Origin: Telmatospirillum sp.
GTDB lineage: Bacteria > Pseudomonadota > Alphaproteobacteria > CACIAM-22H2
DNA length: 64,000 nucleotides
Direction of reading: 5' to 3'
Assembly: GCA_020248985.1 (NCBI GenBank)
Contig: JADCGL010000008.1
Coordinates: 1-64,000, forward strand
The first letter of the stretch is position 1, and each line of letters opens with the position of its first letter. Below are positions 1-8,549 of this stretch, piece by piece. The position numbers and the translations under genes are program-made. Under the pieces are notes generated by a model. It had not been told where the DNA came from. It saw only the letters and a program-made list of their open reading frames with translations, and did not search any database.

Positions 1-1
1 C

Positions 2-433
2 TATCTGCACCGTCCGACCGCGACCGATCCGAGCCTCGCACCGCCGGGCTGCGATGCGTTCTACGTACTTTCGCCCGTCCCGCACATGGATGCGGGCGTC
101 GACTGGACCCGACAAGCCGAGCCCTATCGTCGCCGCATCGCCGACTATCTCTCCGGCACGCTGCTGCCCGATCTCGAGGCCAATGTCGTGTCCTCGTGCA
201 TGCTGACCCCGCTCGATTTCCAGGACCGCTACCTGTCCTTCAAGGGCGCCGCGTTCGGCATGGAGCCGATCCTGACGCAGAGTGCGTGGTTCCGCCCGCA
301 CAATCGCAGCGAAGACATCGACAACCTGTTCCTCGTCGGTGCGGGCACCCATCCGGGTGCCGGCGTGCCAGGCGTGCTGGCTTCGGCACGCGTTCTCGAC
401 ACGGTGGTCCCGCATGCACGCCAGTTCGCCTAA
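2..433 (+). CDS. crtI: Phytoene desaturase CrtI, C-terminal part (cut by window edge)
   Basis: The frame is open from the first bases of the window to a TAA at 431-433, so only the last 143 codons are seen. They carry the CrtI C-terminal FAD-binding signature (GAGTHPGAGVPGVL near the end) and the HRPTATDPSLAPPGCD segment typical of bacterial phytoene desaturases. CrtI takes phytoene through several desaturations to neurosporene or lycopene at the membrane. The stop lies inside crtB (20 nt overlap), the usual crtI-crtB coupling. CrtD is a paralogue, but linkage to crtB and the conserved C-terminus favour CrtI. The number of desaturation steps cannot be read from this fragment. Confidence 0.93.
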   Translation, partial: YLHRPTATDPSLAPPGCDAFYVLSPVPHMDAGVDWTRQAEPYRRRIADYLSGTLLPDLEANVVSSCMLTPLDFQDRYLSFKGAAFGMEPILTQSAWFRPHNRSEDIDNLFLVGAGTHPGAGVPGVLASARVLDTVVPHARQFA

Positions 434-1487
434 GCGCCCCTTGCCCAACCGGACAGCGAAGTTCGAAGCCGATCTTGCCGCCTGCCGCGCCGCCTTGCGC
501 GGTGGCTCGCACACGTTTTTTGCGGCATCGCTGATCTTGCCCCAGGCGGTGCGCGGGCCCGCTTCGGCCCTCTACGCCTTCTGCCGCATGGCCGACGACG
601 CGATCGATCTCGCCAAAGACCACCATGCCGCTCTCGAAGGGCTGCATCGGCGGCTGGCGCGCGCCTATGCGGGCGATCCGATGGCCGATCCCGCCGACCG
701 CGCCTTCGCCGCGACGGTCGAGCATTTCGCCATTCCGATCGAACTGCCGATGGCGCTGCTCGACGGGTTTGCGTGGGATGCGCAAGGCCGCCGCTACGAA
801 GACATCGAAGCGCTCTACGACTATTCGGCGCGCGTGGCCGGCACGGTGGGCGCCATGATGGCGATTGTGATGGGTGCCCGCAGCCCCGAAGCGCTTGGGC
901 GCGCCTGCGAACTCGGCGTTGCCATGCAGCTCACCAACATCGCGCGCGACGTGGGCGAAGATGCGCGCATGGGCCGGCTCTATCTGCCGCTCGACTGGAT
1001 GCGCGAAGCGGGCCTCGATCCCGAAGCCTGGCTCGCCGATCCCGTGTTCGATGCGCGGCTCGGCCAAGTCGTGCGCCGCCTGCTCGAGACGGCCGAAGGC
1101 CTCTATGTGCGCGGCGAAACGGGCATTGCCAAATTGCCGCTCGGCTGCCGACCGGCGATCCGCGCTGCCGCAAGGCTCTATGCCGAGATCGGCCATGCCG
1201 TGGTCCGCAATGGCTGCGATTCGGTTTCCACGCGCGCGGTGGTGCCGATCGTGCGAAAGCTTGCTGTCCTCACCGGTGCCGCTCTTTCGGGGCGCGGCAG
1301 CGCAAGCCCTGAGCCGCATGCGCCCTTGCGCGCGATCCGCTATCTCGTGCGCGCGGTCGAACCGCACGCGGTTCCGAACGAGCAGGCGCAAGTGGCGTGG
1401 TGGAACCTCGTGGCGCGCACGGTGCGCATCCTCGAACTTTTCGAACGGCTCGAAGCGCGCGACCAGGCGCGCATCGGCCGCTCGTAG
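414..1487 (+). CDS. crtB: 15-cis-phytoene synthase CrtB
   Basis: 357-residue squalene/phytoene synthase that joins two geranylgeranyl diphosphates head to head into phytoene. The two aspartate-rich motifs that bind Mg-diphosphate are clear: DDAID at about residues 61-65 and RDVGED at about 178-183 within LTNIARDVGED. The ATG at 414 was chosen because the protein then starts just ahead of the family's N-terminal helix; the open frame runs further upstream but only as an overlap with crtI. No good ribosome site precedes 414, so translation is probably coupled to crtI. It feeds CrtI, CrtC, CrtD and CrtF encoded here. Confidence 0.95.
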   Translation: MHASSPKRPLPNRTAKFEADLAACRAALRGGSHTFFAASLILPQAVRGPASALYAFCRMADDAIDLAKDHHAALEGLHRRLARAYAGDPMADPADRAFAATVEHFAIPIELPMALLDGFAWDAQGRRYEDIEALYDYSARVAGTVGAMMAIVMGARSPEALGRACELGVAMQLTNIARDVGEDARMGRLYLPLDWMREAGLDPEAWLADPVFDARLGQVVRRLLETAEGLYVRGETGIAKLPLGCRPAIRAAARLYAEIGHAVVRNGCDSVSTRAVVPIVRKLAVLTGAALSGRGSASPEPHAPLRAIRYLVRAVEPHAVPNEQAQVAWWNLVARTVRILELFERLEARDQARIGRS

Positions 1488-1502
1488 TGCGGCAGACGGC
1501 CC

Positions 1503-1673
1503 ATGGCCGAAGAGTCGTCCAACTATGCCGGCCTTATCGAACTCGTGCTGACCGGCGTTCTGGCGCTGGCTTTCGCCGCACACCAGATGCGCGATCTGTG
1601 CCGCGAGCGCGAGAAGCGCGAAGCCGCCAAGCGCCAAGCCGCCGCCGCACCTGCCGAAGCGCCCAAAGAATAG
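1503..1673 (+). CDS. Small membrane protein, unknown, after crtB
   Basis: A 56-codon ORF beginning 15 nt after the crtB stop. The N-terminal half has one hydrophobic stretch (about residues 11-25, IELVLTGVLALAFAAH), followed by a highly charged Arg/Lys/Glu helix and an Ala/Pro-rich end. This is the layout of a single-pass membrane microprotein with a cytoplasmic basic tail. I do not recognise the family. No strong Shine-Dalgarno is visible, so coupling to crtB would be needed. Support is its position in a carotenoid operon, the sensible hydropathy and consistent codon use; it could still be a chance frame. Confidence 0.5.
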   Translation: MAEESSNYAGLIELVLTGVLALAFAAHQMRDLCREREKREAAKRQAAAAPAEAPKE

Positions 1674-1730
1674 GTTACATCACGCGACGAATGGCAACCG
1701 TCGCCTGTTTAGCGCATTGATTTTCCACAG

Positions 1731-1762
1731 ATGTAACCGCCGCGACGATTCTTCGGTTACAT
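1731..1762. repeat. Inverted repeat ATGTAACCG / CGGTTACAT between convergent genes
   Basis: A perfect 9-bp inverted repeat (1731-1739 and 1754-1762) with a 14-nt loop lies between the crtB operon and the end of crtC. A third GGTTACAT copy sits at 1673-1680, touching the stop of the small ORF, so an alternative hairpin 1673-1680/1731-1738 is possible. A second small hairpin, CGCCTG/CAGGCG, is at 1821-1839. No T-run follows, so this is either a weak bidirectional terminator or a protein-binding dyad. The gap 1674-1894 holds no convincing gene. Confidence 0.45.
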
Positions 1763-1894
1763 GTTTTCGATGCTGCAAAAGCGGCCTTTTCCCGTCGATG
1801 TTCACTTGTCAAACAGCGCACGCCTGCATTCAACAGGCGATCACTTATTGAAGCACAAAACGGCGCAATTTTGAAGGGTATCGAGTCGATTTCG

Positions 1895-2824
1895 CTATCC
1901 GCTGAGCCGGGGCATGCGGAAGGGGAGCAGGGTCTGCACCCAGCGCGAGTCGAAACGGTCGAGCGACAGGCTTTCGTGCATGGCCGTCACGTCGTGGCCG
2001 TTCCAGCGCGCACTCACGACCGAGCGTGCGTAGAAGGGCGTGTCTTCGAGCGTGTCGACGACGCGGGCCGAACTTGCGGCGTCGCTGCGCGTGGCGCGGG
2101 ATACGCGCCAGCCGGTCGTGGCGAGTTTGACGCGCGGCGGCGGGGCGAAGGCGGTGGCCGTCCCATCCGACGCGAATTTGGCGGCGATGGACAGGCTCGT
2201 GCCGTCGCGTCGGTTGACGTCGTAAAGCACGGCGGCCTCGGGCCCCATGTCGGCGCGCGACCAGTCCCAATCGATGAACGAACGTTCGAGCGGGACGTCG
2301 CCCGAATTGCCGTCGAGATAGCCCGAGCCTTGCCAGCTGAGGTCCGGATTTTTCATCTCGACCGACACGCGTGCGCGCGGGCCGAACGGGTGCCAGCGAT
2401 GGCCGCCGGCCGCATCGAGCAGGAAGGGGGCGGCGGGCGCGCATTCGGGCGTGACGCGCACCGTGCCGCGCACGCGATACGGGATCGGCATGCCGATCTC
2501 GGCGATTTCGAAAACGAGGCTCTTTCCGTCCCAAGCGATGGCACTGGGGCCGATGCGCAGATGGGTTTCGTCGCGTGTGAGCGCCCCGCGGCCGCGTTCG
2601 GTCAAAGCCCAGCGTTTGCCGGAAGCGCCGTACAAAGCAACGTTCAGCGCGACGTGGTTTTCGGGATCGCCGCGCCCGTTGCGGCGCGCAGAAGCGTAGT
2701 AGGGCGAAAAGACGCTGCCGATGAAGGCGATCAGCGTGATGCCGTGGCGGCCGTCGTCGCTTAAGCCGTCCGCGTACCACCACGCGTAGCCGTCTTGGCC
2801 GACCTCGACGTCGAATCGAACTGG
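1895..2824 (-). CDS. crtC: Carotenoid 1,2-hydratase CrtC (5' end unresolved)
   Basis: The translation matches acyclic carotenoid hydratase from about 2824 down to the stop at 1895: GYAWWYADGLSDDGRHG, ITLIAFIGSVFSPYYA, NHVALNVALYG, GYLDGNSGDVPLE, DWDWSRA and AVLYDV are all CrtC hallmarks. CrtC adds water at C1,2 of neurosporene or lycopene, the first step toward spheroidene or spirilloxanthin. The start is a problem: reading back past the crtD stop I find no in-frame ATG, GTG or TTG near the family's N-terminus. The only near-cognate codon is a CTG at 2734-2732, giving a start at IAFIGSVFSP. The frame overlaps the crtD 3' end by about 60 nt, so expression may depend on crtD translation, or a base may be wrong here. 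The given upper boundary marks where homology begins. Confidence 0.85.
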   Translation of the reverse strand, partial: PVRFDVEVGQDGYAWWYADGLSDDGRHGITLIAFIGSVFSPYYASARRNGRGDPENHVALNVALYGASGKRWALTERGRGALTRDETHLRIGPSAIAWDGKSLVFEIAEIGMPIPYRVRGTVRVTPECAPAAPFLLDAAGGHRWHPFGPRARVSVEMKNPDLSWQGSGYLDGNSGDVPLERSFIDWDWSRADMGPEAAVLYDVNRRDGTSLSIAAKFASDGTATAFAPPPRVKLATTGWRVSRATRSDAASSARVVDTLEDTPFYARSVVSARWNGHDVTAMHESLSLDRFDSRWVQTLLPFRMPRLSG

Positions 2825-4296
2825 GCGCGCACGCTCTGCGCCGCCAGCCGACCCGAGAGTGCCGCCATCGGCACGCCCGCCCCCGGATGCACGCTGCCCC
2901 CCGCCAGATGCAGGCCCGGAATCTTGCTGTGCGCCGAGGGTCGTTGGAACGACGCCATCCAGCCGTGCGAGGCCTGGCCGTACAGCGCTCCGCCCGTCGC
3001 CGGAAACAGCTGCTCGAAACCGCGCGGACTCGTTGTCACGGTCGCTTCCGGCTCGGTCGTCAGCGTCAGGCCGCAACGCTTGAGAAGAGCCAGCATGGAT
3101 GCCCGGCATTTTTCGATCTCCGCTTCGTCGAAAGCATGGGTATCGCCCTTGGCGGGCGCGTTGATGAGGCACAAGAGGCGTTCTTTGTCGGGTGCTTTTG
3201 CGTCGTCGCCGCGATCTTGCGCGCAGATATAGACGGTGGCCTCGGCCGGAATTTCGCCGCGTTTGAAAATCGCGTCGAACTCGGCCGGGTAGTCGCGCGC
3301 AAAAAACACATTGTGGCGCAGCAACGGAAAGCCTTCGCAACGCGCCACCGTTGCCCAGGTCACGGCCGACAGCGAACGTTGGCCAGGGGCTGCACCAAGG
3401 GCCGCGCGCCGCACGGCTGGCCCGAAGCGACCTGTGGAGAGGGCGGCGACGTCGGCATTCGAGACGATTGCGTCGGCGTCGATCTCGGTGCCGTCTTCGA
3501 GGGTCACGCCGCACACGCGGCTCTGTGCCGTGCGGATTTTGGCGACATGCGCGTTGTAGCGAATGGTCGCTCCCTTCTTTTGGGCAAGCTCGCCGACCGC
3601 ACGCGCCACGCGATGCATGCCGCCTTCCACGCTCCACACGCCGTTCTGCTCGACATGCGCGATCAGCATCAAAGTGGCCGGGCAGCGGAACGGCGACGAG
3701 CCGACATAGGTCGAATAGCGGCCGAACAATTGGCGCAGCCTCGGATCGCGGAAATGTTCGCCTAAGGCCGCCCACAGCGTCGCAAAGGGCGACACTGCCA
3801 AGAGATCGCTCATGCCCGAGAGGCCCGTGCCGCGCACAAGCGTCAAAGGCGAGGGGCGGTCGGCGCGAATGAAGGGGCGCTCGAGTGCCCCATAGACGCG
3901 TTTGGCGCGCGCGCAGAAATCGCGATAGCCGCGCGCTTCGGTGGCTCCGGCGAAACTGCCGATCGCGTCGGCCGAGCGGTCGATGTCGGCAAACAGATCG
4001 AGCCGCTCGGTCTCGCTCCAGGCATGGCGCGCGAGGATTTCGAGCGGCGTCAGTTTCAAATGGTCTTCGAGGCGGGCCCCTGCGGCGGCGAAGATATCCT
4101 CGAACACCCAGCGCATCGTGAACACGGTCGGGCCGCCATCGATGCGCGCGTCGCCGATCGGGATATGGCGCATCTTGCCGCCCGGCTGGGCCGCACGCTC
4201 GAGGATTTCGACCGCGAACCCGGCCGACGCCAATTCAAGGCCGGCGACCAGGCCCGCAATGCCTGCCCCGACGATCACGACCCGCTTTTGCGCCAC
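2761..4296 (-). CDS. crtD: Hydroxyneurosporene/methoxyneurosporene desaturase CrtD
   Basis: 511-residue FAD-dependent carotenoid 3,4-desaturase. The N-terminus is a Rossmann dinucleotide fold (VVIVGAGIAGLVAGLELA, residues 6-23) followed by ERAAQPGGKMR; the C-terminus has the LAGGSVHPGAGVPMAALSG signature of the CrtI/CrtD family. Length and pairing with crtC identify CrtD rather than CrtI. It introduces the C3,4 double bond after CrtC hydration. Transcribed leftward, divergent from crtE, with two TGT-N12-ACA-type boxes in the shared 119-bp control region. Its last codons overlap the crtC reading frame. Confidence 0.93.
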   Translation of the reverse strand: MAQKRVVIVGAGIAGLVAGLELASAGFAVEILERAAQPGGKMRHIPIGDARIDGGPTVFTMRWVFEDIFAAAGARLEDHLKLTPLEILARHAWSETERLDLFADIDRSADAIGSFAGATEARGYRDFCARAKRVYGALERPFIRADRPSPLTLVRGTGLSGMSDLLAVSPFATLWAALGEHFRDPRLRQLFGRYSTYVGSSPFRCPATLMLIAHVEQNGVWSVEGGMHRVARAVGELAQKKGATIRYNAHVAKIRTAQSRVCGVTLEDGTEIDADAIVSNADVAALSTGRFGPAVRRAALGAAPGQRSLSAVTWATVARCEGFPLLRHNVFFARDYPAEFDAIFKRGEIPAEATVYICAQDRGDDAKAPDKERLLCLINAPAKGDTHAFDEAEIEKCRASMLALLKRCGLTLTTEPEATVTTSPRGFEQLFPATGGALYGQASHGWMASFQRPSAHSKIPGLHLAGGSVHPGAGVPMAALSGRLAAQSVRAQFDSTSRSAKTATRGGTRTA

Positions 4297-4333
4297 TGTC
4301 GATGCCCGTTCGCGAAAATCCCATTGACTCGTG

Positions 4334-4351
4334 TGTCAACAATACATGACA
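4334..4351. promoter_or_regulatory. PpsR/CrtJ box (perfect) between crtD and crtE
   Basis: TGTCAACAATACATGACA fits the PpsR/CrtJ consensus TGT-N12-ACA exactly and is also a TGTCA/TGACA palindrome. It lies in the divergent crtD/crtE control region. PpsR is encoded in this window at 19970-21412; the family represses crt, bch and puc genes under oxygen and light. Confidence 0.85.
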
Positions 4352-4359
4352 ATTCAAAC

Positions 4360-4377
4360 TGACAAAAGAAACTTACA
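4360..4377. promoter_or_regulatory. Second PpsR/CrtJ-like box, crtD-crtE region
   Basis: TGACAAAAGAAACTTACA has one mismatch to TGT-N12-ACA (TGA in the left half). It begins 26 bp after the perfect box at 4334, the same spacing as in the bchC promoter, which fits co-operative binding of two PpsR tetramers. Confidence 0.6.
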
Positions 4378-4415
4378 TAAAATCCCCTGAACCGGGATCG
4401 GAAAGGGACCAAGCC

Positions 4416-5285
4416 ATGGAAAGTGCGAGCCGAATCGAACGGGCACTGGCGGCAGCTTTGGCTCGGACCGATGGCCCCGGTGCGCCACCGCGTCTGCGTG
4501 CGGCCTTGGACCATGCGGTTTTCCCGGGCGGTGCGCGCATCCGGCCGAAGCTTTGTTTGGCCGTGGCGCAAGCCTGCGGCGACGCCAATCCGGCCCTTGC
4601 CGATGCCGCCGCCGCCGCGATCGAATTGCTGCATTGCGCTTCGCTTGTGCATGACGATCTGCCCTGTTTCGACGATGCCGAGACGCGCCGCGGCAAGCCC
4701 ACGGTGCATCGCGCGTTCGGCGAGCCGTTGGCCGTTTTGGCCGGCGACGCGCTGATCGTGCTGGCTTTCGAGACGGTCGCACAGGGTGCTGCCGGGGCTT
4801 TGCATTTGCTGGCCCCCGTTCTGATGACGGTGGGTCGTGCCGTCGGTGCGCCCAACGGCATCGTCGCGGGCCAGGCATGGGAGAGCGAGCCGCAAGTGGC
4901 GCTTGCCGCGTATCAGCAGGCAAAAACCGGTGCCCTGTTTGCGGCTGCGACTGTTGCGGGGGCAACGGCGGCAGGCTTCGAGGGCGAGGCGTGGCGCGTG
5001 CTCGGCGAGCGCCTGGGCGAGTCGTTCCAGATCGCCGACGACGTGCTCGATGCCTGCGCCAAGAGCGAAGCGATCGGCAAGCCCGTCGGCAAGGATGCGC
5101 TGCTGGGCCGGCCCAATGCCGTGCATCAGCTGGGCTTGCGCGGCGCCATCGACCATTTCGACGAGCTTGTGGCCGAGGCGATCGGCTCGGTGCCGGCATG
5201 CCCGGGCTTTGCGGTGCTGCGCGCACAGATCGAAGCGCAGACCAAGCGCCTGTTGCCCAAAGAACTCGCGGTCAATGCGGCTTGA
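4416..5285 (+). CDS. crtE: Geranylgeranyl diphosphate synthase CrtE
   Basis: 289-residue trans-isoprenyl diphosphate synthase making C20 geranylgeranyl diphosphate for carotenoids and for the bacteriochlorophyll tail. First aspartate-rich motif HDDLPCFDDAETRRGKPTVH at about 79-98; second motif DDVLD at about 208-212. The first motif has the bacterial two-residue insertion (DDLPCFD). The ATG at 4416 follows the PpsR-box region and opens the crtEF-bchCXYZ-puf direction of transcription. Confidence 0.95.
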   Translation: MESASRIERALAAALARTDGPGAPPRLRAALDHAVFPGGARIRPKLCLAVAQACGDANPALADAAAAAIELLHCASLVHDDLPCFDDAETRRGKPTVHRAFGEPLAVLAGDALIVLAFETVAQGAAGALHLLAPVLMTVGRAVGAPNGIVAGQAWESEPQVALAAYQQAKTGALFAAATVAGATAAGFEGEAWRVLGERLGESFQIADDVLDACAKSEAIGKPVGKDALLGRPNAVHQLGLRGAIDHFDELVAEAIGSVPACPGFAVLRAQIEAQTKRLLPKELAVNAA

Positions 5286-5309
5286 GATGGGCCGCTTGAA
5301 CGGCTTTCG

Positions 5310-6482
5310 ATGATCGAAGCCCATCGTCTCGGTCGCCCGCCCATGGCGCCTTCTGAGAAGCCCGCCGCATCGCTGGTCGATCGGCTCTACGGGCTTTACG
5401 AGCGCTTGCTCGGCAGTCCGCGTTTCCAGCGTTGGGCGTCGTCGTTTGTGCTGACGCGGCCGATGGCGCGCAAACGCGCGCGGGCCCTTTTCGACATCTG
5501 TGCGGGCTTCATCTATTCGCAAGTGCTGCTCGCCTGCGTGCGTTTGAAACTGTTCGATATGCTGGCCGAAGGGCCGCAGACGGTGGCGCAGCTCTCCCCG
5601 CGCCTGCAGCTGGCTCCCGATGCCGCCAAGCGCTTGCTCGAGGCGGCCGTGTCGCTCGAACTTGTGTCGCGGCGCTCGGGCGAACGCTACGGACTCGGCT
5701 CGCATGGGGCCGCCTTGCGCGCCAATCCCGGCATTGCCGCGATGGTCGAGCATCATGCACTTGTGTATCGCGATTTGGCCGATCCGGTAGCGCTGCTGCG
5801 CGGCGCAGGGACGCGCACCGACCTCGGCGGCTATTGGCCGTATGCGCAAGCGGAAGATCCGCGCAATCTTTCGGCCGAGCAGGTCGCTGCGTATTCCGAG
5901 CTCATGTCGGTCTCGCAGCCTTTTGTGGCGGCCGACATTCTCGACGCCTATCCGCTCGATGCGCATCGCTGCCTGCTCGATGTCGGCGGCGGCGAGGGCA
6001 CGTTCTTGGCGTCGGCCGCTTCGCGCGCACCGCATCTGAAGCTGATGCTGTTCGATCTGCCGCAAGTGGCGGCGCGCGCGCGCGCGCGATTCGCATTGGC
6101 TGGACTCGGCGGCCGTGCGACCGCCTATGGCGGCGATTTTGCGCGCGATGCGTTGCCCGAAGGTGCGGACATTGCGACGCTTGTGCGCGTGCTGCACGAC
6201 CACAACGACGACACGGTACGCGCGATCTTGGCCGCCGTGCGCGCGGCCTTGCCGCCGGGCGGCACGGTTCTGATCGGCGAGCCGATGGCCGATGCACCGG
6301 GTGCCCCGACCGTGGGCGCCGCCTATTTCGGCTTCTATCTGTTGGCGATGGGCCAAGGGCGCGCACGCTCGGCGGCCGAGCTTGCGGCCTTCCTGGGGCA
6401 AGCCGGATTCGTCGATGTCGCCCATCGGCCGACGCGTCTGCCCTTGCAGACAAGCGTGATGGTTGCGCGTGTCCCGACATAA
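5310..6482 (+). CDS. crtF: Demethylspheroidene O-methyltransferase CrtF
   Basis: 390-residue SAM-dependent O-methyltransferase that methylates the C1 hydroxyl introduced by CrtC. An N-terminal winged-helix dimerisation region precedes the SAM-binding glycine motif [11 protein letters not shown] at about 222-232 and the catalytic-type HDHNDD segment near 292, as in plant-type O-methyltransferases. It starts 24 nt after crtE; an internal ATG at 5343 (MAPSEKP) is an alternative start. The TAA overlaps the beginning of the bchC promoter, the classic crtF-bchC superoperon join. Confidence 0.93.
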   Translation: MIEAHRLGRPPMAPSEKPAASLVDRLYGLYERLLGSPRFQRWASSFVLTRPMARKRARALFDICAGFIYSQVLLACVRLKLFDMLAEGPQTVAQLSPRLQLAPDAAKRLLEAAVSLELVSRRSGERYGLGSHGAALRANPGIAAMVEHHALVYRDLADPVALLRGAGTRTDLGGYWPYAQAEDPRNLSAEQVAAYSELMSVSQPFVAADILDAYPLDAHRCLLDVGGGEGTFLASAASRAPHLKLMLFDLPQVAARARARFALAGLGGRATAYGGDFARDALPEGADIATLVRVLHDHNDDTVRAILAAVRAALPPGGTVLIGEPMADAPGAPTVGAAYFGFYLLAMGQGRARSAAELAAFLGQAGFVDVAHRPTRLPLQTSVMVARVPT

Positions 6483-6484
6483 AA

Positions 6485-6528
6485 TGTAAATCTTGGTTGA
6501 CATCACAAAGTGTCAGACTATTATTACT
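6485..6528 (+). promoter_or_regulatory. bchC promoter with tandem PpsR/CrtJ boxes
   Basis: The perfect box TGTAAATCTTGGTTGACA (6485-6502) is followed by TGTCAGACTATTATTACT (6511-6528, one mismatch). Between and within them is a sigma-70-like promoter: -35 TTGACA at 6497-6502, 16-bp spacer, -10 TATTAT at 6519-6524. One box covers the -35 and the other the -10, so bound PpsR would block polymerase. The 26-bp start-to-start spacing equals that in the crtD-crtE region. The promoter would drive bchCXYZ and, by read-through, pufBALMC. Confidence 0.85.
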
Positions 6529-6580
6529 GCCAGAGTTCGAAAAAGGCTGCCGAACTGGCGCCCGAGGGGAAACAGACCGC

Positions 6581-7546
6581 ATGGACACGCTTGCTGTCGT
6601 GCTGCAAGAACCGGAAAATATCGCACTGCGCCGCATCGATCTGACGCCGCCCGGCGACGACGACGTGGTGGTCGATGTTGCCTGGAGCGGTATCAGCACC
6701 GGCACCGAAAAATTGCTGTGGAGCGGGCGCATGCCGACTTTTCCGGGCATGGGCTATCCGCTTGTTCCGGGCTACGAATCGGTCGGCCGCATTGCGTCCG
6801 TGGGCGTGACTGCCGCGCGCGAAACCGACCGTCGAGCGGGCGAATTGGTGTTCGTTCCGGGCGCACGTTGCTTTGGGTCAGTACGCGGGCTTTTCGGCGG
6901 GGCTGCCAAACGTCTGATTGTGGGCGGGCGCAAGGTCGTGCCGCTGTCCGAGTCGCTCGGCGAACAGGGTGTGTTGCTGGCGCTCGCCGGGACTGCCTTC
7001 CATGCGCTCGCACCCAACGGGGCGGATGGCGAATTGGCGCTGCCCGATCTCATCGTCGGCCACGGCGTGCTTGGCCGCTTGATCGCGCGGATCGCGGTTG
7101 CGACCGGAGCGACGCCGCCGACGGTTTGGGAAGTCAACAAACTGCGCAGCGGCGGGGCGATGGGCTATTCGGTCGTCGATCCTGCGGACGATACGCGGCG
7201 CGACTATCGCCGCATTCTCGACGTCAGCGGCGACGCAAGCCTGCTCGACCAGCTCATCGGCCGCTTGGCGCCGGGCGGCGAGATCGTGCTCGCGGGCTTC
7301 TACAGTGCCCCCATCCAATTCGCGTTTGCGCCCGCCTTCATGCGCGAGGCTCGCCTGCGCATCGCCGCCGAATGGCGCGAGGGCGACATGGCGCAAGTCA
7401 AAAAATTGCTGGCCGAAGGGCAGCTTTCGCTCGACGGCCTCATCACCCACCGAAGTGCGGCGGCGAGCGCAAGCGCTGCCTACCGCACGGCGTTCGACGA
7501 CTCGACCTGCCTCAAAATGATCCTGGATTGGAGTGCGACCGCATGA
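6581..7546 (+). CDS. bchC: 3-hydroxyethyl bacteriochlorophyllide a dehydrogenase BchC
   Basis: 321-residue zinc-free-type alcohol dehydrogenase relative that oxidises the C3 hydroxyethyl group to acetyl, the last ring step of bacteriochlorophyllide a. The N-terminus [21 protein letters not shown] and the segment [31 protein letters not shown] are diagnostic. The ATG at 6581 follows GAGGGGAAACAG. It overlaps bchX by 4 nt (ATGA), so translation is probably coupled. Confidence 0.95.
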   Translation: MDTLAVVLQEPENIALRRIDLTPPGDDDVVVDVAWSGISTGTEKLLWSGRMPTFPGMGYPLVPGYESVGRIASVGVTAARETDRRAGELVFVPGARCFGSVRGLFGGAAKRLIVGGRKVVPLSESLGEQGVLLALAGTAFHALAPNGADGELALPDLIVGHGVLGRLIARIAVATGATPPTVWEVNKLRSGGAMGYSVVDPADDTRRDYRRILDVSGDASLLDQLIGRLAPGGEIVLAGFYSAPIQFAFAPAFMREARLRIAAEWREGDMAQVKKLLAEGQLSLDGLITHRSAAASASAAYRTAFDDSTCLKMILDWSATA

Positions 7547-8544
7547 GCGAGCTATCCCCGACCGACGCCCTTGGCCAACGCCTGCGCGCCGAAGCGAATG
7601 CGCCGCAAGCCGCGATCCCCGTAACGCCGGCTACCAAAGCCACGCAGATCATCGCGATCTACGGCAAAGGCGGTATTGGCAAGAGTTTCACGCTCGCCAA
7701 CCTCTCCTACATGATGGCGCAGCAGGGCAAACGCGTGCTGCTGATCGGCTGCGATCCCAAGAGCGACACCACGTCGCTGCTGTTCGGCGGGCGCAGCTGC
7801 CCCACCATCATCGAAACCTCGTCGCAGAAGAAGCTGGCGGGCGACCAAGTCAAGATTGGCGACGTGTGCTTCAAGCGCGACGGCGTCTACGCCATGGAGC
7901 TCGGCGGGCCGGAAGTGGGCCGCGGCTGCGGCGGGCGCGGCATCATCCACGGCTTCGAGCTCCTCGAAAAGCTCGGCTTCCACCAGTGGGGCTTCGACTA
8001 CGTGCTGCTCGACTTCCTGGGCGACGTGGTGTGCGGCGGCTTCGGTCTGCCGATCGCGCGCGACATGTGCCAGAAGGTCATCGTCGTGGGTTCGAACGAC
8101 CTGCAGTCGCTCTACGTCGCCAACAACGTGTGCTCGGCGGTCGACTATTTCCGCAAGATGGGCGGCAATGTCGGCGTAGCCGGCATGGTCATCAACAAGG
8201 ACGACGGGACGGGCGAAGCGCACGCCTTCGCCGAGAAGGTCGGCATTCCGGTGCTGTCGGCGATCCCGGCCGACGACGACATTCGCCGCAAGAGTGCGAA
8301 CTACGAAATCATCGGCAAGCCCGGCGGGCGCTGGGCGCCGATGTTCGAACAGCTCGCAACGCAGGTGGCCGAAGCGCCGCCGGTGCGCCCCACGCCCTTG
8401 TCGCACGAGAATCTGCTGAACCTGTTCAAGGGCGATGCGGTCGGCCGCGGCGTCGTGCTCGAGCCCGCGACGATGGAAGACATGTGCTCCGACATCGCAG
8501 CACTCGAAAAACCGTCGCTCGAAGTCGTCTACGAGGGGACGTGA
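7543..8544 (+). CDS. bchX: Chlorophyllide reductase iron protein BchX
   Basis: 333-residue NifH-like ATPase that passes electrons from its 4Fe-4S cluster to BchYZ. P-loop GKGGIGKS at 41-48, then [15 protein letters not shown]. The conserved cysteines of the bridging cluster lie in GRGCGGRG and DVVCGG. The Walker A reads GKSFT rather than the GKSTT of BchL, which separates BchX from BchL. ATGA overlap with bchC; bchY begins 5 nt after its stop. Confidence 0.96.
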   Translation: MSELSPTDALGQRLRAEANAPQAAIPVTPATKATQIIAIYGKGGIGKSFTLANLSYMMAQQGKRVLLIGCDPKSDTTSLLFGGRSCPTIIETSSQKKLAGDQVKIGDVCFKRDGVYAMELGGPEVGRGCGGRGIIHGFELLEKLGFHQWGFDYVLLDFLGDVVCGGFGLPIARDMCQKVIVVGSNDLQSLYVANNVCSAVDYFRKMGGNVGVAGMVINKDDGTGEAHAFAEKVGIPVLSAIPADDDIRRKSANYEIIGKPGGRWAPMFEQLATQVAEAPPVRPTPLSHENLLNLFKGDAVGRGVVLEPATMEDMCSDIAALEKPSLEVVYEGT

Positions 8545-8549
8545 CCGCA

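Noticed and set aside
2825-3775. crtC frame extended to a 626-residue protein
   Set aside because: The added part is Arg/Gly-rich and lies opposite the codon pattern of crtD, which is certain. CrtC homology starts only near 2824.
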